DNA from: Limnanthes douglasii subsp. nivea
Taxonomy: Eukaryota; Streptophyta; Magnoliopsida; Brassicales; Limnanthaceae
DNA length: 64,000 bases
NCBI GenBank assembly: GCA_036936605.1
Contig: JAUPFV010000001.1
Location: 154,661,187 to 154,725,186, forward strand
Reading direction: 5' to 3'
Numbering within the stretch: the stretch's first letter is position 1; each line of letters opens with the position of its first letter. The translations under genes were made by a program, and so were the position numbers. Shown one piece after another: positions 12,301 through 21,045 of the stretch. The notes beneath the pieces are model-generated. The model did not search any database, had not been told where the DNA came from, and worked only from the letters and a program-made list of their open reading frames with translations.

Positions 12301-12420
12301 CGATTTAAGAGTATTAACGCTTAAAATTTAAAATTATAATAAATAAATATTTTTGGTATAAATTATTACTCAAATATCTACTTGTAACTTGAAATTTATT
12401 GGTGCCAAATAATAAATGAG
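9318..12420. other. AT-rich non-coding DNA with GAATCRYGAA-type words
   Basis: No convincing gene. The quasi-palindromic words seen at 7.6-8.5 kb continue in patches (about 9420-9480, 9960-10130, 11015-11110, 11700-11950). A 113-residue open frame sits at 10379-10720 on the minus strand and is listed separately. Confidence 0.4.
10379..10720 (-). other. Unidentified 113-aa open frame, possible relic
   Basis: This is the longest open frame between LINE A and LINE B. The translation is polar and basic, with segments such as YNLQTEDKFIFIPRKQK and FHHIKVFPQQTDGVVRQ. Just upstream in the same sense (about 10720-10780) an acidic Glu-rich stretch continues with stops. Composition is less AT-extreme than the surroundings, which hints at an exon of a dead gene or transposon. 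I do not recognise a family, and no splice sites or promoter stand out. Confidence 0.15.
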
Positions 12421-13499
12421 TTTGGTTTTAAATTAGAGATGACTATAGGCCATCATTCTCGTGTTCATTCTTTTTATTTAAACTCAAACCCAACCTCGGC
12501 CGCTGTAGGTTTAATATTTTCAAACCCGAGCCCAACCGTTTCGTGTTCGTAGGTAAGCCCGACCCGGTCCATAAATCTACTTTTACTATTTGAATTATCC
12601 GATCCAACCCAGTTCAAATCCAACTCAAACTTTACTTTATTTGTTAATGTAAACAAAAATTAAGATATATATTTTTTTCAAACCAAACATAACTAAATAA
12701 ACAATTAAATTTTACTAAAACAGACAAACCTAAATTTTAACAAAACAAAAAATTTAAAACATGTCTTGAATATTATGAAACAAACATTAAAACAAACATA
12801 GAATATTTTTTAAAGTTTTTCGAGTAACTAATAGCACAATCAACCATCACCACCATTTATCACAATGGTTTCAGCTATATCTTCATTGTAAAAATCCTTA
12901 AAAAACTTATAAAATAGTTTTTGGTGATAAACATAACAAATAACATAATGTTAGGTTAAATAATAATATCAATGTTAAGTTTAATTAAAAAAATCAATAA
13001 CAAGAAGAATATATAAAAGATCCAACCCTTAATGCATACAAATTTTAATTCCTCTTTATATATGAATTAAATCAAAATTACAACATTTATTTATTATTTA
13101 AAATTAGGATAAGTTAAATGAAAAATTAGGATAAGTATTATGATAAGTGAATTTTTATAATTCATCTATCATTCATTTTTAACAGAAATTAAAAAAATAT
13201 ATTTATGAGAAAAATTGTTACAATAATGTAACTACAGCGTCATGATCTTCAATTTTACAGATGATTAGTGAAGATCTTAGTATATTGCATTTACAATTGC
13301 TTAGAAATCTTGACATCAGGTCTTGTTGAAGATCTCCCCTTAATGTTAGTCCTTGTAGGTGTTTAGCTTGTGTATGAAGTGTCTTTTTTTTCTTCATGTC
13401 GCTCGTGCTGAGCTTACTTCCATGAAGTGTCTTGTTGACTTTTGTTTTTTGTTCCTGCAAAATTAGGGATATAATGTTGGTCATGAGTTTAGTCCTCCG
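12421..13499. other. AT-rich DNA, remnant sequence, no gene
   Basis: At 12430-12660 there is a degenerate stretch of ccaacc/aacccg-type words of the kind found near ends of old plant transposons; it has no partner. The rest to 13200 is AT-rich. From about 13200 the sequence may be the 3' UTR of the LINE remnant that follows on the minus strand. Confidence 0.35.
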
Positions 13500-14830
13500 A
13501 TGAAGTTAGTTTCTATTAACATCATTAGTTTTGTAATCTTAGGGAACCCATGTTGATATTTTCTAGCAATAATATTGCACTTAAATGAGCAACTGTTTGG
13601 TTCGTTGTGAATTGACAATTCGATTTATTATTTATTGTAAATTTGGCAACCCAAGAACCTGCTAAATTTTACTTCCTAAATATTTGTGTGATAAGCATGT
13701 GGGATGATATCAGGTTTCTAGAAGATATTATAATAAGTGCTAAATACCAGGATGTTTTTCCAAATCCAAGGATATCAAATAAGATTAATGATTCACTTAA
13801 ATATCAACATATATAAGATCACGCTCTTTACAATCTAATAATCCATCAAAAAGTGGCATAGTTTCTGCAATTAAGGGAGTATTATTTCCCAAGAGAGTTT
13901 CCCTATAAAATATTGGATCACCATGTTTATTCCTTAAAGTAAAACCACTACTAGACTCTCAATTTGTAAGTGTTGAACCATCAAAATTTAATTTGAGCAT
14001 ATTTGATGATAGTGGATGCCATTTTTTATAACTTTTTTTTATTAAAATTATGAAAATACAACTAGAACATGAGTTTTAAAGAGTTTCCGGTTATAACCTA
14101 GACGTAGAATTTAGACCAATTACATGGATTTACAACCTCACCTAATTTTTTAAAATTTAGTGCTATTGATTTCAATCTCCACATCCTAGAGAAGCTTACA
14201 GATTTTGACTATAGCCAGTCGTGACTACAGGTGAAATGATGGAGATATGTGGTTGATTTGAGCTTGGTAGATGCCATTTAATATAAAGACAATGCTTATG
14301 ATTTGTTAAATAATTATAACAACGCATATCTATTGTAGATTTTAAATCACCTATCAAATGTTTATGTTTAATAATGTTTGATATGTCTAATGTAGATACT
14401 ATATAAATGACATTATCTATAATATATTTGGATGAGAGCTCAAACTATTATATTTAGATTTGTTTCTGGCCATCCATATAGATCATACAATTATTAGAGG
14501 TAAGATGATTCTCATATGATTTTTTTGGAGTAGAGATGATCCATATGTTAACCATATGGTTAATTATCATGTGATTTCCTAAGAAAACTCTAAATACACT
14601 TGCAAAATGTTGCCATACACCCCAGGGAATATGACAAGATACAAATAGTGATTTGAGTTTTGACAATGTTAGACATTTTGAGGCTAAGTTAAAACCTTTT
14701 TGTTGAACTGAATATATTGATATTAACTTGTTCCAAATTTTCTTTAGTATAAAAAAATAAAAAGGTGAATATTTATAATTTTTTTTGAAACTTTTCAATT
14801 TTTAAATCACTTTTATAATTAAATAAAAAC
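13500..14830 (-). pseudogene. LINE G remnant: zf-RVT and RNase H, broken
   Basis: On the minus strand, 14798-14580 gives the RT zinc-binding region. It includes KKIWNKLISIYSVQQKGFNLASKC and then FVSCHIPWGVWQHFASVF, the usual end of that domain. From about 14300 the RNase H domain follows, with HCLYIKWHPLSSNMLKLNFDGS and then SGFTLRNKHGDPIF down to about 13800. The RNase H part is split by a 243-bp insertion (14025-14267). The RT itself is absent on the 5' side, so the copy is strongly truncated. Stops are present, for example one after STLTN in the RNase H. Confidence 0.7.
14025..14267 (-). mobile_element. A-tailed 243-bp insertion in LINE G (SINE-like)
   Basis: The insertion is bounded by near-identical direct repeats, TGGATGCCATTT (14013-14024) and TAGATGCCATTT (14268-14279). 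On the plus strand it begins with a T-rich run, so read on the minus strand it ends in an A-rich tail. This is the signature of LINE-driven insertion of a short RNA. No RNA polymerase III A or B box is clear, so it may be a SINE or a truncated LINE 3' end. Removing it restores the RNase H frame of LINE G. Confidence 0.65.
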
Positions 14831-15239
14831 TTTATTTATCAATTTTATTTAAAATGTAGATATTTAATTAACAATTCAAAGAATAAAATACAGCAATAAT
14901 ATTATCTTCTTTTTTATTTTTACTGTAGATGAGAGTTTAAATTTATTTTTTATTTTTTATTACTCAATTATTTTAAAATACACTAGGGATAACAGTTTTA
15001 CTTGTAGGGGAAAATGATGGCTTTCTTAACCTTAAAAAAAGCTCCAAAAAGATCTATTGATCTTCATCTCCTTCAAACCTTCCTTGTCTATTGATTTCTC
15101 ATTCTCCTTCTCTTGATCCTTACTACTATTGTCTAGGTTGATTGTTCACCAACAATTAACTCATGTAGATCTTCAACAATGCTGTATTGAAGAAAAATAT
15201 TTTCCAGATCTTCAATAAAAAAACAACGTGATGAAAACG

Positions 15240-16512
15240 AACATTGCAAATGGGAAAGAAACTCATAAGAACACAATGAAGACTTACACTGATACTGTGA
15301 AGAAGAAGTTCAACCAATATGCATTCAAACCTGCCAATGTTATGGAGAAAATTGATCACATTTTTTTTACAATAATCTCAAATTGTTAAAGTCTCCTAAG
15401 GTTTACCCAAAAGAAGATTGTTGAACCAGTTCTTAGAATTTCTAAAACTCAAGGAATAATATATTGTTTCAGTATGAGATTCCAAGCATGTTCTGTTAGA
15501 ATTCGATTTAAAGGAAGATGTTTGTAAAACATGGTCTAGGAATGTATGGATCATTGGGGAGGAATCAATGACGTTGTTAAGATGCAAACCTGATTTCAAT
15601 CCAAAATACAAAAGTGCAATTACTCATGTTTAGGTAAGAATAGAGAAAATTCCTGAATATCTATACCATTGTATCATAATGACAAATATAACATCATCTA
15701 TTGGGGATCCTTTAAAGTTTAAAGTCCCAGACAAGAACATATCTTATAGTAATGCATGCTATACGTGAATTCAAATGAATGTTTAAAAAATACAACATAG
15801 TATTTGGGTTGGATTTGGTGATAATCAAGGCTGTTGGTTATCTATTAGCTATAAAGATCTTTCAAAATACTGCAGCAGCTGTTTTTATCTAGGTCATAAT
15901 CAAGAAATATGCAAGAAATAACCTAACAAACTTCAGCCCACAACAGATTTGTCAAGAATGGAAATTCCAAGCAAGAAAAGAAGTGATCTTCAAAACAACA
16001 CAAAATCCAGAGCCACAGAAACTCATAATGACAAAGATCATCAACCAAAAGTTAAATACATAATAATTAATCCAGATCAAAGAATGCATGAGGAAATAAA
16101 TAATACTAAACTTCATGAAAATCCTACAACTACAAAAAATACTGCAATAAGAAGGAATCAAGAGATAAAATAAATCTCAACTAGTAACAATTTTCATGAT
16201 GCTCGATATCAAGATATAAAAACTCCTGAAGAAGAAGAAATAATTGAAGCGATAAAAACTTTAGATCAACGCTACAACCAAATCACTTTTCAAGACTATG
16301 CAAATCGTTTTTTGAGAAATGTTACTCCCAACCAGAAAAATATTGGCAGTTTACCTATTTCCCCCACTTTTAAGACCAAAGAAACTGCTATCGTATTTCA
16401 TGAAGTTCATAACAAGAAACTAAAGGATGCTAGAAGAAATAAGAAACCTACCAGTTTGATCATTAAATCTTTGAGATACTCAGGGACAAACAAGCCTCAT
16501 TCATCTTACTGA
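15240..16512 (+). pseudogene. LINE B ORF1 (RNA-binding protein with zinc knuckle), broken
   Basis: ORF1 of plant LINEs encodes a nucleic-acid-binding protein with a DUF4283-like N-terminal part and a zinc knuckle. Here the pieces are LLEFDLKEDVCKTWSRNVW (about 15495-15550) and VRIEKIPEYLYHC (about 15630). The knuckle CSSCFYLGHNQEIC at 15871-15912 has correct CX2CX4HX4C spacing. A polar, lysine- and asparagine-rich tail runs to about 16512. Stops interrupt the frame near 15632, 15768, 15788, 15918 and 16171. Dead copy. Confidence 0.7.
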
Positions 16513-16514
16513 TG

Positions 16515-16736
16515 ATGATAAAGATGATTAGTTGGAACATCCACGACATGTACAACAATTCAAAGAGAATATCGAGTTACTTGCTATTCAAGATCCCTTA
16601 GTCAGTGTTGAGAAGCTATAAATAATTGCTACCAGGCTTGGTTTCAAGAACTATAATGCTAATAATTCAATAAAATATGGGTTTTTGGAGTGATGAGTTT
16701 ACTACTCACACTCTTATTAATCATATGAAATGTTTA
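16515..16736 (+). pseudogene. LINE B endonuclease, N-terminal piece
   Basis: The frame near 16529 reads SWNIHDMYNNSKR, the degenerate start of an apurinic-type (EEP) endonuclease, normally MxxWNxRG. Sequence like LGFKNYNANN follows near 16640-16665, then the domain is cut at 16736 by Tat copy A. Its continuation is at 27046. Confidence 0.6.
16732..16736. repeat. Target-site duplication GTTTA, left
   Basis: GTTTA directly precedes the LTR start TGGTGTGG at 16737 and directly follows the other LTR at 27041-27045. A 5-bp duplication is what Ty3/gypsy integrases make. Confidence 0.9.
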
Positions 16737-17162
16737 TGGTGTGGATAATAATCGCCTGAGGGTAGGCTAGTAATTTGGTTGGTGTTTTATAGTAGCGTGT
16801 GGGTGTTATGTGTTTAGAGTAGAGAGTAGAGAGATAATTAAGCAGCCTGGTAGCAGTTAATTCTCATTTTTTACACTTAATGCAGGTGGTTGGGTATTTA
16901 TACCATGATGTTTGGGCCCTTATGGGCTTTCGGGTCATGTTTAATGGACCCGGGTCATGTTCAAAGACCCATGAGCTCTAAGTAGGAGAGCAAGTAGCTT
17001 AGTCAAGAAGTGTTTAGGTTTTTTAGTACTTTTGTCATAGTTCGAACAGTCCTATGGTCAGAGTGTTCGAAGTGATCTGTCCGGTTCGTGTGATCAGTCC
17101 GGTCCGGAGGCCTTAGACCGATCTGTCCTTGTCCGGGGAGCATACAGAATTCAGACTCATCA
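16737..17162 (-). repeat. Copy A 3' LTR (426 bp)
   Basis: Borders are TG..CA on both strands. It carries a TATAAATA box on the minus strand at 16902-16895. It is longer than the other LTR mainly because of an 18-bp segment (gtccggttcgtgtgatca) near 17077-17099 that is absent at 26980. The sequence is rich in CCGG words. Confidence 0.95.
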
Positions 17163-17176
17163 GGAGCCCCTTTTTT
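17163..17176 (-). other. Copy A polypurine tract
   Basis: Read on the minus strand the bases just before the 3' LTR are AAAAAAGGGGCTCC, a purine tract in the right place to prime plus-strand DNA synthesis. Confidence 0.75.
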
Positions 17177-17502
17177 AGGTGTTTGTGCAAATATTCTTGT
17201 AAAAGACCTGAAAAACAGTCCGATATCTGGGGTAGTTTTAATCCGGACAGGTCTATCAATTCGGGCTATGGGTTTATCCGGACAGATAAAGCTTCACGAA
17301 TTCAAAACGGTTTTTGCCAGAGTTCGTGGGAGACGTGTCACTCTCTGATTGGTTGCTTCACCGTTTTTTCACCTTGAATTTCGAACCCACCTTCTTCAAA
17401 AAGCAACCTCTTTAACTAAAGGTGGTGACATCAGCACCGTCTTTTAATCATTGCCAAACTTTTCGAATTCTCCTAGGAATCAACTTCCTTTTTCATATTT
17501 AC

Positions 17503-17510
17503 TATAAATA
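17503..17510 (+). promoter_or_regulatory. TATA box of the antisense gene
   Basis: TATAAATA in the context actataaatacaaactc. It lies about 100 bp before the ATG at 17610 and is followed by a pyrimidine-rich leader (ctccttc, tctctcaaagctttctctctct). This is a textbook plant core promoter arrangement and is separate from the LTR promoter. The start of transcription would be near 17535-17545. Confidence 0.65.
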
Positions 17511-17609
17511 CAAACTCACTTTCTACTGTTTTAACATCTCCTTCAAATTTACTCTGTAAAATCTCTCAAAGCTTTCTCTCTCTAAAACAAAAACTTTGCC
17601 TGATAGTTT

Positions 17610-20560
17610 ATGTTTACAGCGAGGAACGCTCTTGTCAAAGGCGGGTGGCTCAACCTTTCTGAGTTGGAGAAGGCTCAAAAAGTTGAAAGAGAAAGACAGA
17701 TCGCAGCAGGGTTGCCCACCTTGCCTGTTGATAGACCAATCACTTCTGCTTCTGAGTCAGATCGAGGCTCTTCCTCTTCCAAAGGCACTAAGCACACAAA
17801 ACTATTTCAAACCAACCTCTCCCCCATAATCTCTGGTTCCTCAGTTCAGGAATCGGAGCCTGCTGTCGAGCCAGGAGTTACAGCCACTAGCCTAAAAAAA
17901 CCATCTCCCTTTATTGCAATGGGATCAGATATGGAGCACTCTCCTGAGAAGCTGGTCGACAGGAGGAAAAACCGTCTGGTTAAAGGTCAGGGGACAAAAA
18001 ACACCCCCTCAAGGTCTGGGGCAAAGGACAGCAGCACCGGATTAGAGGTGCCTATTAGAGCCCCCAAGGACAGGCTGTCCGGACCGGAGGGCTCCAATCC
18101 TAGCCTTCAACAAGAAACTTCTGTTCCAGACACTCTACCGGAGAGCAGAAATCAAAGGGGCACTGAGGCCCATCAGTCCGGAGACAAGGCTGAGTCAAGT
18201 TTGAACCCTCCCCCCACTACAGCTGCTGAAATCCCTTCAACAATCATGGAGGAAGTGATGGAGGACTCTGTTGAAAAGGCCCCATTTGAGTCTGAGCCCT
18301 CCGGTCAGACCAGTAAAGAGATAGTTGCCAAGAAGGACAAGGGCAAGGAGAGGCTGTACTTGAGGCATCCGGATCTGCCGGAGATCCTAGAAGGAAAAGT
18401 AGGGCCTTGTTTTCACAAGGTCAGCGTTAACTACCTCCTCTCCTTACAAAAAATCAACTATGCATTCATCCACACTGCTGAGCTGGACAGGATGCGAACG
18501 AAGTGGGGCATTCCAGAAAATGTAAAGATCAGGATTCCTATACACACGGAGACCCCCATGGACTGCAAGTTGAGTGAAGTGGTCATGTTCACGGAGCTGT
18601 TCAACTGGGGGCTCAGGTTCCCACTAGATCCAGAGATTGTCAGATATTTCCATCTGATCAAACTCTCTCCGAGCCAGCTGATCCCCAACGCTTGGTATAC
18701 CCTTATGTCATGTATCATGGCATCAAGGCTGTCTGGGATTCCTCTGCCAATGGAGGAATTTGCTGCAGTGGCCAGCCTTTGTAGAAACCACCACATCCCC
18801 TTTTACCATTTCAATATGGGGGATGATTTCAAGGCTGTAGACGATCTGTTGGAGGCGGAGAGGAACTGGAAGACTCAGTTCCTATTTGTCAGCGGTGCCT
18901 GGGAGAACGGCAGGAAGATAAAATCCGGAGAGAACCCAAGCCTCCTCAGAAGTAGATGGAGGAGTGACCGTAAGTATCTTGCCTTTATATTTTTGTCTTT
19001 CTTCTCTTTTCTTTTTAGACTTAATTTCTACTAATTTGTCTTGCTTTTGTCTTATCAGAACTGCCCAAGGAGTTTAATGACTACTTGAAAGCCGGGCAGG
19101 CTACTTGCTCCAAGATCAACGCTTGGGCCGCTGAGAATGGGGGAACCGATTCCACGATGCTTTCACCAGTGGCAACTTGGCAAGGTCTCACCTGTGGAAC
19201 ACCACAGGTCGGAGAGACTTGACTTGGGAGGAGCTCACTACTCAGCCTCCTCCGGATGTTGTACTTAAGAGAACCCACGAGCTAAATGGGACACTCTTCC
19301 TGCCAGGCCGGGCCAAAGCCCCGAGCAAGATGAAAGGCAAGAAGAAGAAGGGCAAGAAGGTGGTGAGTGATGCTAACCCTGTTGATGCTGAGAAGGATGC
19401 TCCAACAGACCCAGAGGGGCCAGCCCAGAGCCAAATTGATGCTGCTCTCTTGCAAGTGGTGGAGCAAGAGACTGAAAGGCAGGAAGCAAATCTCCCGAAA
19501 CCTCCAAAGGCTTCCAAGAGAAATCGCAAACAGGGGAGCGAAGGCGCAGACCGGGAGGCCAAAGGGAGACGAGCTTTCTCTCCGGGCTTTGGAGCCTTCT
19601 TTCCAAGCTGATCCTTCTGACCCAACGCAAGCCGAAGAGATTCCGAGGGACTTTCACACCGATGAGGTTGAGGGGGGAGATATTAACATTGATGGAGTAG
19701 ACATCACCGGCCTTGGTGAGCTTGGTGAATACTTCCTCAATCTCCCCAGAGATGACTTTGCAGGGCCTTACCTTCCTCCGAGCAGCTCCAACACAATCAA
19801 TTTTAATGGTAAGACTTTTATTGTCTCTAGTGAAAGGGATGCTATAGCCCACTCCTTGTTAAGCAACGTACAGCCTGTACTTATGTTGGATAGACAAGTT
19901 TGGAGTCAGGCAGACATCATTAAAGACCTTAAGTCTGACAAGGAGAAGCTGTCCGAAGACCTTCGCACTGCCACCTCCAATACTGCCATGTTAAAAGAAG
20001 AAACCGAGGAGTTGAAGAGAAGCCAAAAGACAAGCTCCACAAAAGTCGCCACTTTAGAGGAAACCATTAAAGGCCTTCGGGAGACACTGTCCGGTCTGGA
20101 GAAAGACCTTGCTACCTCAAAGGAAGAAACCAATGCAAATGATAAAATCATCACCAACTTAACCACTGACAAGATTGCTCTTGAGAATGCAATGTCCAAG
20201 GCTGCCGAGGAGAAAACCACTTTGTTAAGGGAGCAAAAGGCTAAGATCCAAACCAAAATTGATGCTTATGCCAACCAGATGATCAAAAGCGAAGAGCAAC
20301 TGCTTGCCAAGGTGAGGTCTGACATGGTTCTACTCTTCCATGAAAAGTTTCCGAAGAGGAACCTAGGGGACTTATGGCTTCATGTTGAGTCTGATGACCT
20401 CCCGTATCATACAATGGCTGATGGAGACTTGAAAGGTTACTCTAGTGCTTCCTCATCCGATGATGAAGAACATACCGGGGAGAGCCCAAATGAAGAGAAA
20501 AATGATCCTAAGGGAAATAAGGTGGATGAAGGTGAGCCATCTTCAAAGGCTCAACCTTAA
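17610..20560 (+). pseudogene. Antisense gene of Tat copy A: PF04195-like domain plus coiled coil, one intron
   Basis: This gene runs opposite to gag-pol between integrase and the 3' LTR. Exon 1 (17610-18969) encodes a Ser/Pro/Glu-rich N-terminus (residues 1-240). It then has a conserved globular part (about residues 250-440) with ELFNWGLRFPLDPEIVRYFH and LIPNAWYTLMSCIMASRL, which resembles the putative gypsy-type transposon domain (PF04195). Exon 2 (19059-20560) has a basic Lys/Gly stretch near 19320-19360. It then has a long coiled coil (about 19900-20300) and an acidic C-terminus ending SSKAQP. Two frameshifts break it: one base lost in the G run at 19139-19143, and one near 19570-19605. 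Extra antisense ORFs are known in Tat elements, but their role is not. The domain call is from memory of the family and needs a profile search. Confidence 0.75.
18970..19058 (+). other. Intron in the antisense gene (89 bp)
   Basis: Begins GTAAGT after agtgacc. It is T-rich, has a branch-like ctaattt at 19031 and ends TTATCAG before aactgccc. Splicing joins exon 1 to a frame that continues in similar style to the G-run break at 19139. Without splicing the frame stops at 19034. Confidence 0.75.
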
Positions 20561-20600
20561 CTTATGATTTACTTTGTTTATTTTCTATCCAGACTAAAGT

Positions 20601-20616
20601 CCTTGGAAGGCCAAGG
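20601..20616. repeat. Hairpin motif 1 in the convergent 3' region, copy A
   Basis: CCTTGGAAGGCCAAGG: 6-bp perfect arms around a 4-base loop. It lies 41 bases past the stop of the antisense gene. The same motif recurs at 20688 and twice in copy B. Confidence 0.7.
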
Positions 20617-20687
20617 CATTCTTTTTTGTAATTGTGTCCGGTATCTGACAGGATAGGTTTTTTGTCCTACTCTGACCACTCAAAATT

Positions 20688-20703
20688 CCTTGGAAGGCCA
20701 AGG
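20688..20703. repeat. Hairpin motif 2 in the convergent 3' region, copy A
   Basis: A second exact CCTTGGAAGGCCAAGG, 87 bases from the first. Between the two lies another inverted pair, gtccggtatctgacaggat. The region up to 21045 is non-coding and holds the 3' ends of pol and of the antisense gene. Confidence 0.7.
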
Positions 20704-21045
20704 CACTTTAAGTTATTTCAATGAATGTTTCTGTTCTGTACAACTATCATCTTCTTTCATTGTTTGTTCTAATTTTGATAGCTAGAGTTTAAGTAGCCTT
20801 TAGTTGTTTCATAGTGAGAGTGTTTAAGTTCTCCGGCTAGATTTTAAATAGCCCTTAGTTATTTTAATCCGGATAGTATGACAAGGGACAAAACTTTAAA
20901 ACACTTAGAATTTTTTTAAGAAGGCATCAAATTTTATTCGAAAGCCCGGACACCTCATTAAAACCTCCCCGTGCCACCAGGGAGGAAAGAGTATGCCCAC
21001 AAATATTTGCATGGATGTTTAAACAAGTAAATATTTACACAAATG

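Larger units (their letters stand above)
15005..16736 (+). mobile_element. LINE B, 5' half (interrupted at 16736)
   Basis: This is the 5' part of a plus-strand LINE that continues at 27046. It holds a 5' UTR, ORF1 and the start of the endonuclease. The 5' end is placed near 15005 because the words ggggaaaatgatggctttctt there resemble the start of LINE C at about 31030. The first base is uncertain. The break at 16736 is the insertion point of Tat copy A. Confidence 0.7.

Noticed and set aside
12474..12656. 60-aa minus-strand frame
   Set aside because: Arises from ccaacc/cccgac repeats of an old element end; no conserved motif.
18458..18796. 112-aa minus-strand frame
   Set aside because: Shadow of exon 1 of the antisense gene.
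17610..19034. Intact host gene or env-like gene
   Set aside because: It lies inside the LTR element, is repeated in copy B, has no signal peptide or membrane span, and is broken by frameshifts.
19242..19852. Overlapping minus-strand frames of 127 and 159 aa
   Set aside because: Shadows of the antisense gene's second exon; low-complexity Ser/Pro/Leu content from the reverse of a charged coiled coil.
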